Below are positions 26,210 to 35,900 of a stretch of DNA of 64,000 bases, one piece after another; position 1 is the first letter of the stretch, and each line of letters starts with the position of its first letter. The DNA is taken from contig JAFUVQ010000013.1 in assembly GCA_017477505.1 (NCBI GenBank), positions 124,001 through 188,000 on the forward strand. Direction: 5' to 3'. This stretch comes from Eubacterium sp. (GTDB lineage: Bacteria > Bacillota > Clostridia > Lachnospirales > Lachnospiraceae). The position numbers were made by a program, and so were the translations under genes. The notes under the pieces were generated by a model. The model was not told the DNA's origin, searched no databases, and worked only from the letters and a program-made list of their open reading frames with translations.

Positions 26210-27769
26210 ATGTCATTATTACAGGTTTCAAATCTTACCTTCTGTTACGAAGGAAATTCAGATAACGTATTTGAAAATGTTTCTTTTTCTATAGACACTG
26301 ATTGGAAAACAGGATTTATAGGGAGGAACGGAAAAGGCAAAACTACATTTCTTAATCTTTTACTCGGAAAAATGGAGTATTCGGGAAGTATAACGACAGA
26401 TAAGATTTTCGACTATTTTCCGTACAGGATAAATGACAGCGATCTTGAAAAAACCGTTGATGAGCTATGTTATGAATGGAAACCCATGGCTGAAAACTGG
26501 AGAATCATATGTGAACTGAACAATATGGGCGTTGACCCGGAGCTTCTCTACAGACCGGTAAAAACCCTCAGCCAAGGCGAGCGGACCAAAGCAATGCTGG
26601 CAGTGCTCTTCTCAGGAGAAAATGAATTTCTTCTGATTGATGAACCGACAAACCATCTGGATAAAGACGGAAGGGAAATAATAAAGAATTACCTTCAGGA
26701 GAAGAAAGGCTTCATACTGGTTTCTCATGACAGAGACCTTCTGGATGCCGTTGCCGATCATATGCTGGTTCTTAACCGCGAATCCATCGAAGTTATGAAC
26801 GGCAATTTCACTACCTGGTGGGAAAATAAAGAAAAAGCTGATGCATTTGCCATGGCAGAAAATGAGAAGCATAAGAAAGAGATAAATCATCTTACAACGT
26901 CAGCCCGTCGCGCTGATAACTGGGCGAAAAAAAGCGAAAGCACAAAGATAGGGTTCGATCCGATTAAAGAGACTGACCGAAATATTTCCACCCGCTCGTA
27001 TATCGGTTCAAAAACAAAGAAGATGCAGTCAAGAGTGAAGAATTTCGAGAGAAGAATCGAACGGGAAATTGAAGAAAAAGAGGGACTGCTGAATGACATC
27101 GAGAAAGTAGACGATCTTAAACTGAACCCGCTGAAGCATCATAAAAAAAATATCGTGGAATGCAGAGATTATTCAGTGGGCTACGGCATAATGGCAACAG
27201 AAGAATCATCCCCGGCGCTTAAGCAGAAAACGGTTGTGGAGAATATTTCATTTTTGCTGGAGCAGGGAGACATACTATGCCTGAAAGGAAAAAACGGATG
27301 CGGCAAATCAAGCCTCATAAAAGCGATTCTCAGGGCTGCAGGAGTAAATGACAATTCCTCGGCAGCCCTGAGAACAAACGGTAATCTGGAGACAGCAAGC
27401 GGTCTCAGGATTTCATATATCAACCAGAATACATCCGGTCTTAAGGGAACACTAAAAGAGTATGCAGCTGCAATGAATCTGGACTACAGCCTCTTCCTCA
27501 CCCTTCTGCGCAAGCTCGACTTCGGTCGTGAACAGTTTGAAAAAAACATAGTTGATTATTCCGAAGGTCAGAAGAAGAAGGTACTCATCGCAGCAAGCCT
27601 GCTCACTCCCGCTCATCTTTACATCTGGGATGAACCGCTGAATTATATAGACGTATTCTCCCGTATGCAGATAGAAAAACTCATTGAAACCTACAGACCA
27701 ACCATGATCTTAGTCGAGCACGACACCCGTTTTTGCGAAAAACTTGCTACAAAGGTACTAAATCTTTAG
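26210..27769 (+). CDS. ABC-F ATPase, Lsa/Msr-like ribosomal protection protein
   Basis: 519 residues, two nucleotide-binding domains and no membrane segments. Domain 1: GRNGKGKTTF, LSQGERTKAMLAV, FLLIDEPTNHLD. Linker of charged helices. Domain 2: LKGKNGCGKSSLI, YSEGQKKKVLIAA and LYIWDEPLNYIDVFSR. The WDEPLNYID form of Walker B and overall layout match Lsa-type proteins, which bind the ribosomal E site and displace lincosamides, streptogramins A and pleuromutilins. Housekeeping ABC-F is the alternative; the short leader peptide and terminator upstream favour drug-inducible resistance. RBS GGGAGG. Confidence 0.85.
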   Translation: MSLLQVSNLTFCYEGNSDNVFENVSFSIDTDWKTGFIGRNGKGKTTFLNLLLGKMEYSGSITTDKIFDYFPYRINDSDLEKTVDELCYEWKPMAENWRIICELNNMGVDPELLYRPVKTLSQGERTKAMLAVLFSGENEFLLIDEPTNHLDKDGREIIKNYLQEKKGFILVSHDRDLLDAVADHMLVLNRESIEVMNGNFTTWWENKEKADAFAMAENEKHKKEINHLTTSARRADNWAKKSESTKIGFDPIKETDRNISTRSYIGSKTKKMQSRVKNFERRIEREIEEKEGLLNDIEKVDDLKLNPLKHHKKNIVECRDYSVGYGIMATEESSPALKQKTVVENISFLLEQGDILCLKGKNGCGKSSLIKAILRAAGVNDNSSAALRTNGNLETASGLRISYINQNTSGLKGTLKEYAAAMNLDYSLFLTLLRKLDFGREQFEKNIVDYSEGQKKKVLIAASLLTPAHLYIWDEPLNYIDVFSRMQIEKLIETYRPTMILVEHDTRFCEKLATKVLNL

Positions 27770-30276
27770 AGGTAATTCTTTAAATACCATACATTTATAA
27801 AGAGTCTCTCTTTTGTAACATAACCTTCTTTGAAGGCTTTCAATACATCATTATAATCGGCTTTGGTTCCGGGCATAAACAGATTACCACCTGCCATGAT
27901 GACCTTCGGCGCTGTCGCAACAGGATATTTATTATCTGTTCCCGAACCGAAGCCCTGTACAACCCAGTCAGTCATTATGAGTCCCTTGTGGCCGCATTCA
28001 CATCTGAGAACATCTTCAGTAAGTGCCCTTGACTCCGATGTATGCACTCCATTTATAAGATTATATGAAGTCATTACTGCTTTGGGATGTGAATCCCTGA
28101 TACATATTTTGAAACCCTTAAGATATATCTCACGGAATGCTCTTTCGCTCATGTTACTGCTGTTTTGGGTTCTGTTATATTCCTGATTATTTCCTGCAAA
28201 ATGCTTAATTGTCGTTCCGCAGTTCTTATGCCGCTGAACGCCTCTTGTTACAGCAGCTGACATGAGCCCGCTTACAAGGGGATCCTCAGAATAATACTCG
28301 AAATTACGTCCGCATCTTATACTTCTGTGGATATTTAATGCAGGAGCAAGCCAGAGATGCACTCCAAACATCTCCATCTCTTCTCCGACAATGTCACCCA
28401 GAGTCTCAGCCAGACCTATATCAAAGGACTGAGCGATTGCTGTGCCTATAGGTATGGCCGTCGCGTACTGGTGCCTGATCTTTGCACCTTTAGGCGGTCT
28501 GTACGAAGCCACCTTCATTAATACTTTGGCAGGTTTCGGAAGAAATACAAGCACAGACTGCGGAAGGGCGGCATCGCCCAGCCCGTGTGCCATTTCACCA
28601 TCTTTAACAAAATGCTTTGTCAGCCTTACGCCGGCCGGTCCGTCAGCCATAACCAGCGAAGATATTCCGTACTCACCAAGCTCCATACAGGTCTGTCCCG
28701 CTGCTCCCGCAACAGTCTGCCCTGCATTTCCTATGATACTGGCGAAACCGCCCATCTTCTCACTATACGAACCAAGAGAAGCCTTTATAAGTTTCTCTAT
28801 AGGCATGGACCTGATATCATCATCTATATCATTATATTCAAGCTTATAGGATATTTCCTTTGTCGGAACATTTTCAGCTGTAATTTTAATGATGTCTATA
28901 ACAGACGGAAGATCCCGGGAGGCATCCTTTGTAAGCACATCATCCGTCTCTATGCCCTCTGCCGCAGCACCCACCTTCACAGCATCGTTTGCTGCAGCAT
29001 CATCCGCTTCGACGCCATCCTCCGGTTTCCAGTCTGTAAATCCCGGAGCGGATAACGCACTCTGAACTTTCTCAACTATCACTTCACTGTCCAGATTGAG
29101 AGCGGAAACGATACGGGTATCTTTGCTGGAATTGCCCAGTCTGATATAGTACTTTCCCGCTTCAAGTATATATGCCGAATCAGCCTCACTGTAAGGAGCG
29201 ATATCACGAAGAGAAAATGAAATCTCCACTATCTCCTTATCACCCGGTTTTAACTCTCCGGTCTTTTGGAAACCTGCAAGAACCTGATAGGGTTCATCCA
29301 GCTTCCCTTCAGGAATGGAAACATAAGCCTGAACTACTTCTTTACCGGAAAAGGCGCCTTTGTTCGATACATTTGCCTTAACCGTTACTTTGTCTTCATT
29401 AACCCATGTTCCCAGATATTCTATATCAAACTCTGTGTATGAAAGCCCGAATCCGAAAGGATACAGAGCCGCCCTGTTTACGCTGTCAAAATATCTGTAA
29501 CCGACGTATATGCCTTCTCTGTAATCTGTATCATCCTTATCACCGAAATCACCGATCTTCTGATAATCTTCCCGGCAGGCCCATGTAGTTGCAAGCTTCC
29601 CAGACGGCGTACTCCTTCCCAGGATTATATCTGCAAATGTATCGCCGGTCTTTACACCCAGCTGAGACAAAAGAAGTATATTCTTAATATCCGACAGCTC
29701 ATGTATATCCACGACACCGCCCACATTTAGAACTAACATAAAGTTCTTATATTTTTCATTGCAAAGACGGATATCTCTAAGTTCAGTATCAGAAAGAAGT
29801 ATATCCCCCTTTGATACTTCCCTGTCACTGCCTTCGCCGGATATCCTGGACAGAACATATATTGCGGTATCCCCCGAACCGTCAATAGGAAGGCTGTATT
29901 CCGGTTCAGGCATAACGCGCCCCATGCCGATAAATACTGCCGGTGTACGCTGCCCTTTGGCCTCCCTTTTTATAGAATTTATAAATTCATCATATGACTT
30001 TTCTCTTATTCTGTCATATTCATCAAGCCACTTTTCTGTAGTTATATTGAATCCTGCTCTTTTTAGTCCTTTCTCTATACTGACATAAAATCTGGAATTC
30101 ACTTCACCGGAGCCGGTTCCCCCCTTAACCGTATTACGCGCGCCGCTTCCGTAAAGAGCTATATCGGCTCCTTTTTCAATAGGAAAACTGCCATCCTTTT
30201 TTAAAAGAACAGTACATTCGGCCCCCAGCTTTCTAAGAATCCTGTTATGCCTTTTTTCGTATTCATATAACCCCAT
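27766..30276 (-). CDS. GH3 beta-glucosidase with circularly permuted domain order
   Basis: 836 residues, cytoplasmic. The alpha/beta-sandwich normally found second in GH3 comes first (ECTVLLKKDGSFPIEKGADI, then ATTWACREDYQKIGDFG), followed by a fibronectin-III-like domain (YVSIPEGKLDEPYQVLAGFQ), a ~70-residue Ala/Asp-rich linker, and last the TIM barrel normally found first: ALNIHRSIRCGRNFEYYSED, TIKHFAGNNQEYNRT, TSYNLINGVHTSES and the nucleophile Asp770 in GLIMTDW. This reversed order is known from Butyrivibrio fibrisolvens BglA and ruminococcal enzymes. ATG with AAAAGGAG. It overlaps the ABC-F stop by 4 nt (convergent). Confidence 0.93.
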   Translation of the reverse strand: MGLYEYEKRHNRILRKLGAECTVLLKKDGSFPIEKGADIALYGSGARNTVKGGTGSGEVNSRFYVSIEKGLKRAGFNITTEKWLDEYDRIREKSYDEFINSIKREAKGQRTPAVFIGMGRVMPEPEYSLPIDGSGDTAIYVLSRISGEGSDREVSKGDILLSDTELRDIRLCNEKYKNFMLVLNVGGVVDIHELSDIKNILLLSQLGVKTGDTFADIILGRSTPSGKLATTWACREDYQKIGDFGDKDDTDYREGIYVGYRYFDSVNRAALYPFGFGLSYTEFDIEYLGTWVNEDKVTVKANVSNKGAFSGKEVVQAYVSIPEGKLDEPYQVLAGFQKTGELKPGDKEIVEISFSLRDIAPYSEADSAYILEAGKYYIRLGNSSKDTRIVSALNLDSEVIVEKVQSALSAPGFTDWKPEDGVEADDAAANDAVKVGAAAEGIETDDVLTKDASRDLPSVIDIIKITAENVPTKEISYKLEYNDIDDDIRSMPIEKLIKASLGSYSEKMGGFASIIGNAGQTVAGAAGQTCMELGEYGISSLVMADGPAGVRLTKHFVKDGEMAHGLGDAALPQSVLVFLPKPAKVLMKVASYRPPKGAKIRHQYATAIPIGTAIAQSFDIGLAETLGDIVGEEMEMFGVHLWLAPALNIHRSIRCGRNFEYYSEDPLVSGLMSAAVTRGVQRHKNCGTTIKHFAGNNQEYNRTQNSSNMSERAFREIYLKGFKICIRDSHPKAVMTSYNLINGVHTSESRALTEDVLRCECGHKGLIMTDWVVQGFGSGTDNKYPVATAPKVIMAGGNLFMPGTKADYNDVLKAFKEGYVTKERLFINVWYLKNYL

Positions 30277-30288
30277 ACATTTCTCCTT

Positions 30289-30477
30289 TTATTTATCCTT
30301 TTTAAGGTAATGGTTCAAATTAGTGAGAAGTGCAATTATCTCTATAAATGCATCCAGAATCAGGAAAAGTCCGGAACTGAGCATATACCACCTGTCCGAT
30401 ATTTCCGGAACCAGAAGCACGTAGACTCCGTTTACCATTGATACAATACATTCGAATATATATCTGAATCTTTTCAA
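30289..30477 (-). CDS. Small two-span membrane protein
   Basis: 62 residues with two hydrophobic stretches (IVSMVNGVYVLLVPEI and MLSSGLFLILDAFIEIIALL) and a Lys-rich tail. It starts with TTG and a weak RBS, which lowers confidence. It ends 12 nt before the GH3 gene and reads the same way, so it could be its leader cistron. Confidence 0.5.
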   Translation of the reverse strand: MKRFRYIFECIVSMVNGVYVLLVPEISDRWYMLSSGLFLILDAFIEIIALLTNLNHYLKKDK

Positions 30478-30500
30478 CCTGTTGCCTTTGCTGTTTCTGA

Positions 30501-30611
30501 ACTGAAAGATGGGGCGCTGCCCGTGCTAAGTCCGCAAAGGATGATTATAATGCAAGGCAGCAGCAGAAACAGAATTCAAGAAATAAATCTAATGATGCAC
30601 CGCAGGTATGA
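30501..30611 (+). pseudogene. Possible 3' remnant of a plus-strand gene
   Basis: Between two minus-strand genes, a plus frame reads TERWGAARAKSAKDDYNARQ followed by a Gln/Asn/Ser-rich end and a stop, then an 11-bp hairpin with a T-rich tail (30620-30650). The composition resembles a real C-terminal tail, but there is no start or domain. Speculative. Confidence 0.25.
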
Positions 30612-30619
30612 TTGCATGA

Positions 30620-30645
30620 ATAGAGGGGAGATCACTCCCCTCTAT
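30620..30645 (+). terminator. Hairpin at the DMT transporter stop
   Basis: A perfect 11-bp stem (ATAGAGGGGAG / CTCCCCTCTAT, loop ATCA). The T-rich tail (CTTTATGTTTT) is on the plus strand, whereas the adjacent DMT gene is on the minus strand, so it may serve the remnant upstream or work in both directions. Confidence 0.5.
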
Positions 30646-31534
30646 CTTTATGTTTTAGGTTAAGAATTATTACAGCTGATAGGATCAGGAGTATTCCAAT
30701 ACCTGATAATAATGTCAGAGGCTCGGAGAAAACTATGATTCCGATAAGTGTAGCAACCATAGGCTCTATGGTCGCAATGATTCCCGCCTTGCTGGCTTCC
30801 ACAGTACGAAGTCCGAGGGTGTATGCAAGAAATGGTATTACCGCCGTAACTAATGCAGTTAATACAGAGAACAATATCAGCATACCAGGATTAGCTGCTT
30901 TCGAAAACCTGGATATCATATCCACCGGCCTGCAGATCACCCACGATCCGATTGCTGCTGTAATAAAAGTATATGTTGTAACTGTATATGGTGAATATTT
31001 TCTAAGTGCTATAGTTCCGAGAATACTATATAACCCGTATCCTATACCGGACCCGAGTCCTACAAGAATTCCCATTAAAGGCATTTTCTCACCGCTGATT
31101 CCAGAAACAAGTACACAACCTCCAAAAGCAAGGATAAGCGCTATCACTTTTCTTCTATCAAGTTTCTCATGAAAGAACAAAACCGACATCAGCATTATCC
31201 ATACAGGAGAAGTATACAGAAGAATTGCCGCCGTCGAAAGCGACATCAGTGTAATAGCTGTAAAGTAACAGACTGTAAAAAAGAGAATACTTCCGAATCC
31301 CAAACCGAGAAACAGCAGTATATCTTTCGGTGAAATCCTAAACCCACTTTTATCTTTAATTAAAAGTATCAGTGAAAAAACAAGTGCCGCCAGCGTCAAC
31401 CTTATACATACAATCTGAATTGAATTGAAACCATAGATCCCAAGTCTTCTTACAAAAATACCCATACTTCCCCAGAATATTCCGGCAATAATGATCAGAA
31501 CCGGTCCAAATCTACTTTTACTATTATCGTTCAT
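30632..31534 (-). CDS. EamA/DMT superfamily permease
   Basis: 300 residues with ten predicted helices in two EamA repeats; each begins with a GIxWG/GIGYG type motif (IAGIFWGSMGIFVRRLG; GIGYGLYSILGTIALRKYSP) and the second ends with SKAGIIATIEPMVATLIGII, the typical EamA glutamate-proline segment. Members export amino acids or metabolites; substrate unknown. It lies 47 nt downstream of the SGNH hydrolase gene on the same strand. Confidence 0.9.
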   Translation of the reverse strand: MNDNSKSRFGPVLIIIAGIFWGSMGIFVRRLGIYGFNSIQIVCIRLTLAALVFSLILLIKDKSGFRISPKDILLFLGLGFGSILFFTVCYFTAITLMSLSTAAILLYTSPVWIMLMSVLFFHEKLDRRKVIALILAFGGCVLVSGISGEKMPLMGILVGLGSGIGYGLYSILGTIALRKYSPYTVTTYTFITAAIGSWVICRPVDMISRFSKAANPGMLILFSVLTALVTAVIPFLAYTLGLRTVEASKAGIIATIEPMVATLIGIIVFSEPLTLLSGIGILLILSAVIILNLKHKDRGE

Positions 31535-31581
31535 TTATCATTCTCTTTACAATTAATATAGTCTGTAATTCTTCCACTCAA

Positions 31582-32787
31582 TCAGCCGGTAACCGCTATC
31601 CCAAGAATCTCAAAACAGCCACCGGATTCTGATGATTCTTTATTCCCGGAACTGTCCGGTCGGAGTATTACTGTATGCTCCGTTGCCTCGCCATCGAAGA
31701 ACTCAGCCAAATACTCCAGGTGATCCCCCCAGGATTCCGGATCACTACCTTTAAGCAGTCCGCATTTTTCATCATCTATAATCAATTCATAATCGGCATA
31801 ACCTTCCCGGTCAAATTTTTTCTGTAACCATATAATACCAATCTCCCTGGACTTTATCCTGAAGCTGATAGTTCCGGCAGAGTCCGTTCGCCATCCCCTG
31901 TTCCGGCTAAGCCACTCCGTCACATCAGCTGCTTCAAAACCGTCACAAATGTATGGTTCCAATTCATCACTGTATATTATATCCGAATCCGAATATTTAG
32001 CCGGAGTTATATCCCGGTCCTCTGCCCGGTTCTGTGCCCGGTCCTCCGTCAGATTCTCTGCCCGGTCCTCCGTCAGATTCTCTGCCCAGTCCTCTGTCGT
32101 ATCATGTACAGGACTCTCTGTCGGATTCTGCGGTAACAGATTAATATACTCGTCATTCAAAAAAGTAGTAATCAGCTCCGCGATCAATTCATGCCCTTCT
32201 GTCTTCGGATGGACTTCGTCTTCACTTCCAACCTCGTCCCAATCCACAAAACCACCTGCGAGAAGATTACTGTAGCAGATAGCCGGTAGTTGATATTTCT
32301 TTATGGATTTCAAATGTTTATCGGCAAAACTTCCCGATTTATGTGCGAGCATAACCGGTATTACCGCAGGTTTGCTTTCGGATCCCATAAGTACCTTTAT
32401 CAGACTGTCATAGGTTTCTTCATTCCATGGGTGTTCATCATTAACCGAAAACTCAACAAAGACCAGATCAGGGTTATAAACCATCACTTCACGTCTCACT
32501 CTGTGAACTCCCAGCCAGGAATCTGTAGCCCCTATACCTGCATTTATATAATTAATATTAGCTGTTGGAAATCTCTCTTTCCACCAGGCAACTACTCTGG
32601 CTGCGAAGCACGCGGTTTCCTTCGGCTCTGCATGACAGCCGGCAGTAATAGATCCTCCTATAAATGCGATAGTAATCTCTTTACCCATCTTGCATTTTCT
32701 GTACAGTTCCCTGAGTCTCGAAGTACTATCCGATTCTGCAGTGCCTTTCATTATTCCGTTTCTGATAATCTCTTCTTTAGAAACCAA
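31582..32787 (-). CDS. SGNH/GDSL-type esterase with repeat linker and C-terminal beta domain
   Basis: 401 residues. The catalytic domain has AFIGGSITAGCHA (block I Ser), GATDSWLGVHR, VEFSVNDEHPW (block III Asn) and EDEVHPKTEGH (Asp/His pair). A short linker carries a 24-bp tandem repeat (AENLTED...AENLTED). The C-terminal ~130 residues form a beta-rich domain of the kind that often precedes or follows carbohydrate esterases. No signal peptide. The TTG start is supported by AAAGGAGG eight nt upstream. Probably deacetylates sugar derivatives. Confidence 0.87.
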   Translation of the reverse strand: MVSKEEIIRNGIMKGTAESDSTSRLRELYRKCKMGKEITIAFIGGSITAGCHAEPKETACFAARVVAWWKERFPTANINYINAGIGATDSWLGVHRVRREVMVYNPDLVFVEFSVNDEHPWNEETYDSLIKVLMGSESKPAVIPVMLAHKSGSFADKHLKSIKKYQLPAICYSNLLAGGFVDWDEVGSEDEVHPKTEGHELIAELITTFLNDEYINLLPQNPTESPVHDTTEDWAENLTEDRAENLTEDRAQNRAEDRDITPAKYSDSDIIYSDELEPYICDGFEAADVTEWLSRNRGWRTDSAGTISFRIKSREIGIIWLQKKFDREGYADYELIIDDEKCGLLKGSDPESWGDHLEYLAEFFDGEATEHTVILRPDSSGNKESSESGGCFEILGIAVTG

Positions 32788-32814
32788 TGCTTGCCTCCTT
32801 TAAATAAATCATAT

Positions 32815-32880
32815 TGCACGCGAGTGCGCATCCCTTTTATATAATAGGAAACGCAGTTTTCTCATATTATATAAGTAAAA
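32815..32880. repeat. Palindrome plus CGCGAGTGCGCATCCC element (copy 2)
   Basis: GCACGCGAGTGCGCATCCC is followed by TTTTATATAATAGGAAACGC and an imperfect mirror arm. It aligns with the reverse strand of 26011-26075. Here it sits between the SGNH gene and the terminator of the repeat-protein gene. Confidence 0.6.
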
Positions 32881-32906
32881 GGAGCATGAAAACCTTTCCA
32901 CGCTCC
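32875..32906 (-). terminator. Terminator of the repeat surface-protein gene
   Basis: On the minus strand GGAGCGTG pairs with CATGCTCC (one G-T pair, nine-base loop) followed by TTTTAC. Confidence 0.75.
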
Positions 32907-32920
32907 TTATGTTTATTGGA

Positions 32921-35900
32921 TTATGAGTTTTCTTTCTTTCGGATAATAAGTATAATTCCAAGGAACGAAATGATCAGCAGAGTAAACAGAATAATAATGT
33001 TTGTACTATCTCCGGTAACCTTAGTCTTCTTAACCTCTTTTTTAGGTTCTTCCTTCTTAGGTTCGTCCGTCTTTACTCCTTCCCATTCTGCTATAAATGT
33101 ATGGTCGCCTTCAACCAGATATTTATCTCCCGGATAGTATTCTGAACCCTTCCAGAATTTAAATTTATATCCCTCTCTTGTTGGAGCCAGTGGAATAATT
33201 ATCTCTGTTCCTGCCTCTGCCTCAATCACTATAATACCTGTCTTACCATCCAGTGTACCACCATTGAGGTCGAAGCTCAATTTGTACTTGTTCTTTACCG
33301 GTGAGTAGGTTGCTGTATATACTGCATCGCCTGTAACTTCGGCTAAAGCAGGACTCCAGCCATCAAAAACATATGACCATTCATCAGTTCCTGCCTTGGA
33401 TGGAACATCAGGCTCCACTATATCCGAAGCTGCTGTGCCGTATTCATACTCTGTCTCATCTTTAAGTACTGTAGTTCCATCTTCATCGACGAACTTGACC
33501 TTGTACTTATTCTTTACCGCCGAGTATGTTGCCATGTATATTGCATCACATGTTACTTCTTCAACTGCCGGACTCCATCCGGCAAATGTATATGTGAATT
33601 CTGCTGTTGCGGCCTTAGTAGGGTTAACCGGCTTTTCTATATCTGCCGCTGCGGTTCCGTAATCATATTCCTTAGCCGCCTTAAGTACACTTACTCCGTC
33701 CTCATCAACAAACTTCACACTGTATTTATTCTTTGAAGGTGTGTAGGTTGCCTTATAAACAGCATCACCTGTTACGTTTACTATAGCGGGACTCCATCCT
33801 GCAAAAACATAGGTGTTTTCAGCGGTTGCAGCCTTGGTCGGATTTGCCGGCTTCTCTATATCTGCCGCTACAGTTCCGTATTCATACTCCTTCTCGGCCT
33901 TAAGCACTGTAGTTCCATCTTCATCAACGAACTTAACCTTGTACTTATTCTTTACTGCCGAGTATGTTGCTGTGTATGTTACATCTTTGGTTACTGTATC
34001 AACTGAAGGGCTCCAGCCTGCAAATGTATATGTATATTCTTTTGTTGCTGCCTTTGTAGGGTCATTTGGCTTCTCTATATCTGCTGCAGCTGTTCCGTAC
34101 TCATACTCTTTCTCTGCTTTAAGTACTGTAGTTCCGTCTTCGTCTACAAACTTAACCTTGTACTTATTCTTTACTGCCGAGTATGTTGCCATGTATATCG
34201 CATCACATGTTACTTCTTCAACTGCCGGACTCCATCCTGCAAATGTATATGTGAATTCTGCTGTTGCAGCCTTAGTAGGGTTAACCGGCTTTTCTATATC
34301 TGCCGCTGCTGTTCCGTACTCATAATCCTTAGCCGCCTTAAGTACAGTTACTCCGTCCTCGTCAACAAACTTCACACTGTACTTATTCTTTGTAGGTGTA
34401 TAGGTTGCCTTATAAACGGCATCACCTGTAACGTTCACTATGGCAGGACTCCATCCCGCAAAAACATAGGTATTTTCAGCAGTTGCAGCCTTGGTCGGAT
34501 TTGCCGGCTTCTCTATATCTGCCGCTGCTGTTCCGTATTCATACTCCTTCTCAGCCTTAAGTACTGTAGTTTCATCCTCATCGACGAACTTAACCTTATA
34601 TTTATTCTTTACAGATGAATACACTGCCTTGTAAACCACATTTCCCGTTACCGGTCCGGCTGCAGGAGTCCATCCTGTAAATGTATATGTATATTCATCC
34701 GTCTTGGCTTTAGTAGGATCTGCCGGTTTATCTATATCAGCATAAGCAGTCCCGTACACATATTCCTTTTCTTCCTTAAGTACGGTAGTTCCATCTTCAT
34801 CGACGAATTTGACCTTGTACTTATTCCTGGTCGATCTATAGGTTGCCTTATAAACGGCATTTTCTGTTACATCTTCAATGGCAGGACTCCAGCCTGCAAA
34901 TGTATATGTAAATTCTGCTGTTGCTGTTTTGGTTGGATCTACAGGCTTCTCTATATCTGCCGCTAAAGTTCCATACTCATATTCCGCCTCAGCCTTAAGT
35001 ACAGTGGTTCCGTCTTCATCTACAAACTTAACCTTGTACTTATTCTTTACCGGTGTATAGGTTGCTGTATATACCGCATCACCTGTAACTTCAGCCAGTG
35101 CAGGACTCCAGCCCGCAAATGTATATGTAAATTCTGCTGTTGCGGCCTTTGTAGGATCTGCAGGCTTCTCTATATCTGCTGCGGCTGTTCCGTATTCATA
35201 CTCTGTCTCATCTTTAAGTACAGTAGTTCCGTTTTCATCTACGAACTTAACCTTGTACTTATTCTTTACCGCCGAATATATTGCCGTGTATGTCACATTT
35301 CCCGTCACTGTATCGACTGCCGGACTCCATCCTGCAAATGTATATGTAAACTCCGGTGTTGCTGCTTTGGTCGGATCTGCAGGTTTCACGATATCTGCCG
35401 CTAAGGTTCCGTAATCATATTCTGTCTCCGCCTTAAGCACGGTAGTTCCGTCTTCATCTACAAACTTAACCTTATACTTATTTGTAACCGACCCATACAC
35501 CGCCTTGTAAACCGCATCTTTCGTGACGTCCGCTACTGCCGGACTCCAGCCTAAAAACGTATATGTAAACTCCGGTGTTGCTGCTTTGGTCGGATCTGCA
35601 GGTTTCACGATATCTGCCGCTAAGGTTCCGTACTCATATTCCGTCTCAGCCTTAAGTACTGTGGTTCCGTCTTCATCTACGAACTTAACCTTATATTTAT
35701 TTTTTGTTGATGTATATGTTGCCGTATATACTGCGTCATTCGTTACATCTTCAATGGCAGGGCTCCATCCCGCAAATGTATATGTAAACTCTTCAGTTGC
35801 TGCCTTTACAGGATCTGCAGGCTTCACTATATCCGCTGCGGTCGTTCCATATTCATACTCTGTCTCAGGCTTAAGTACAGTAGTACCATCCTCATCAACA

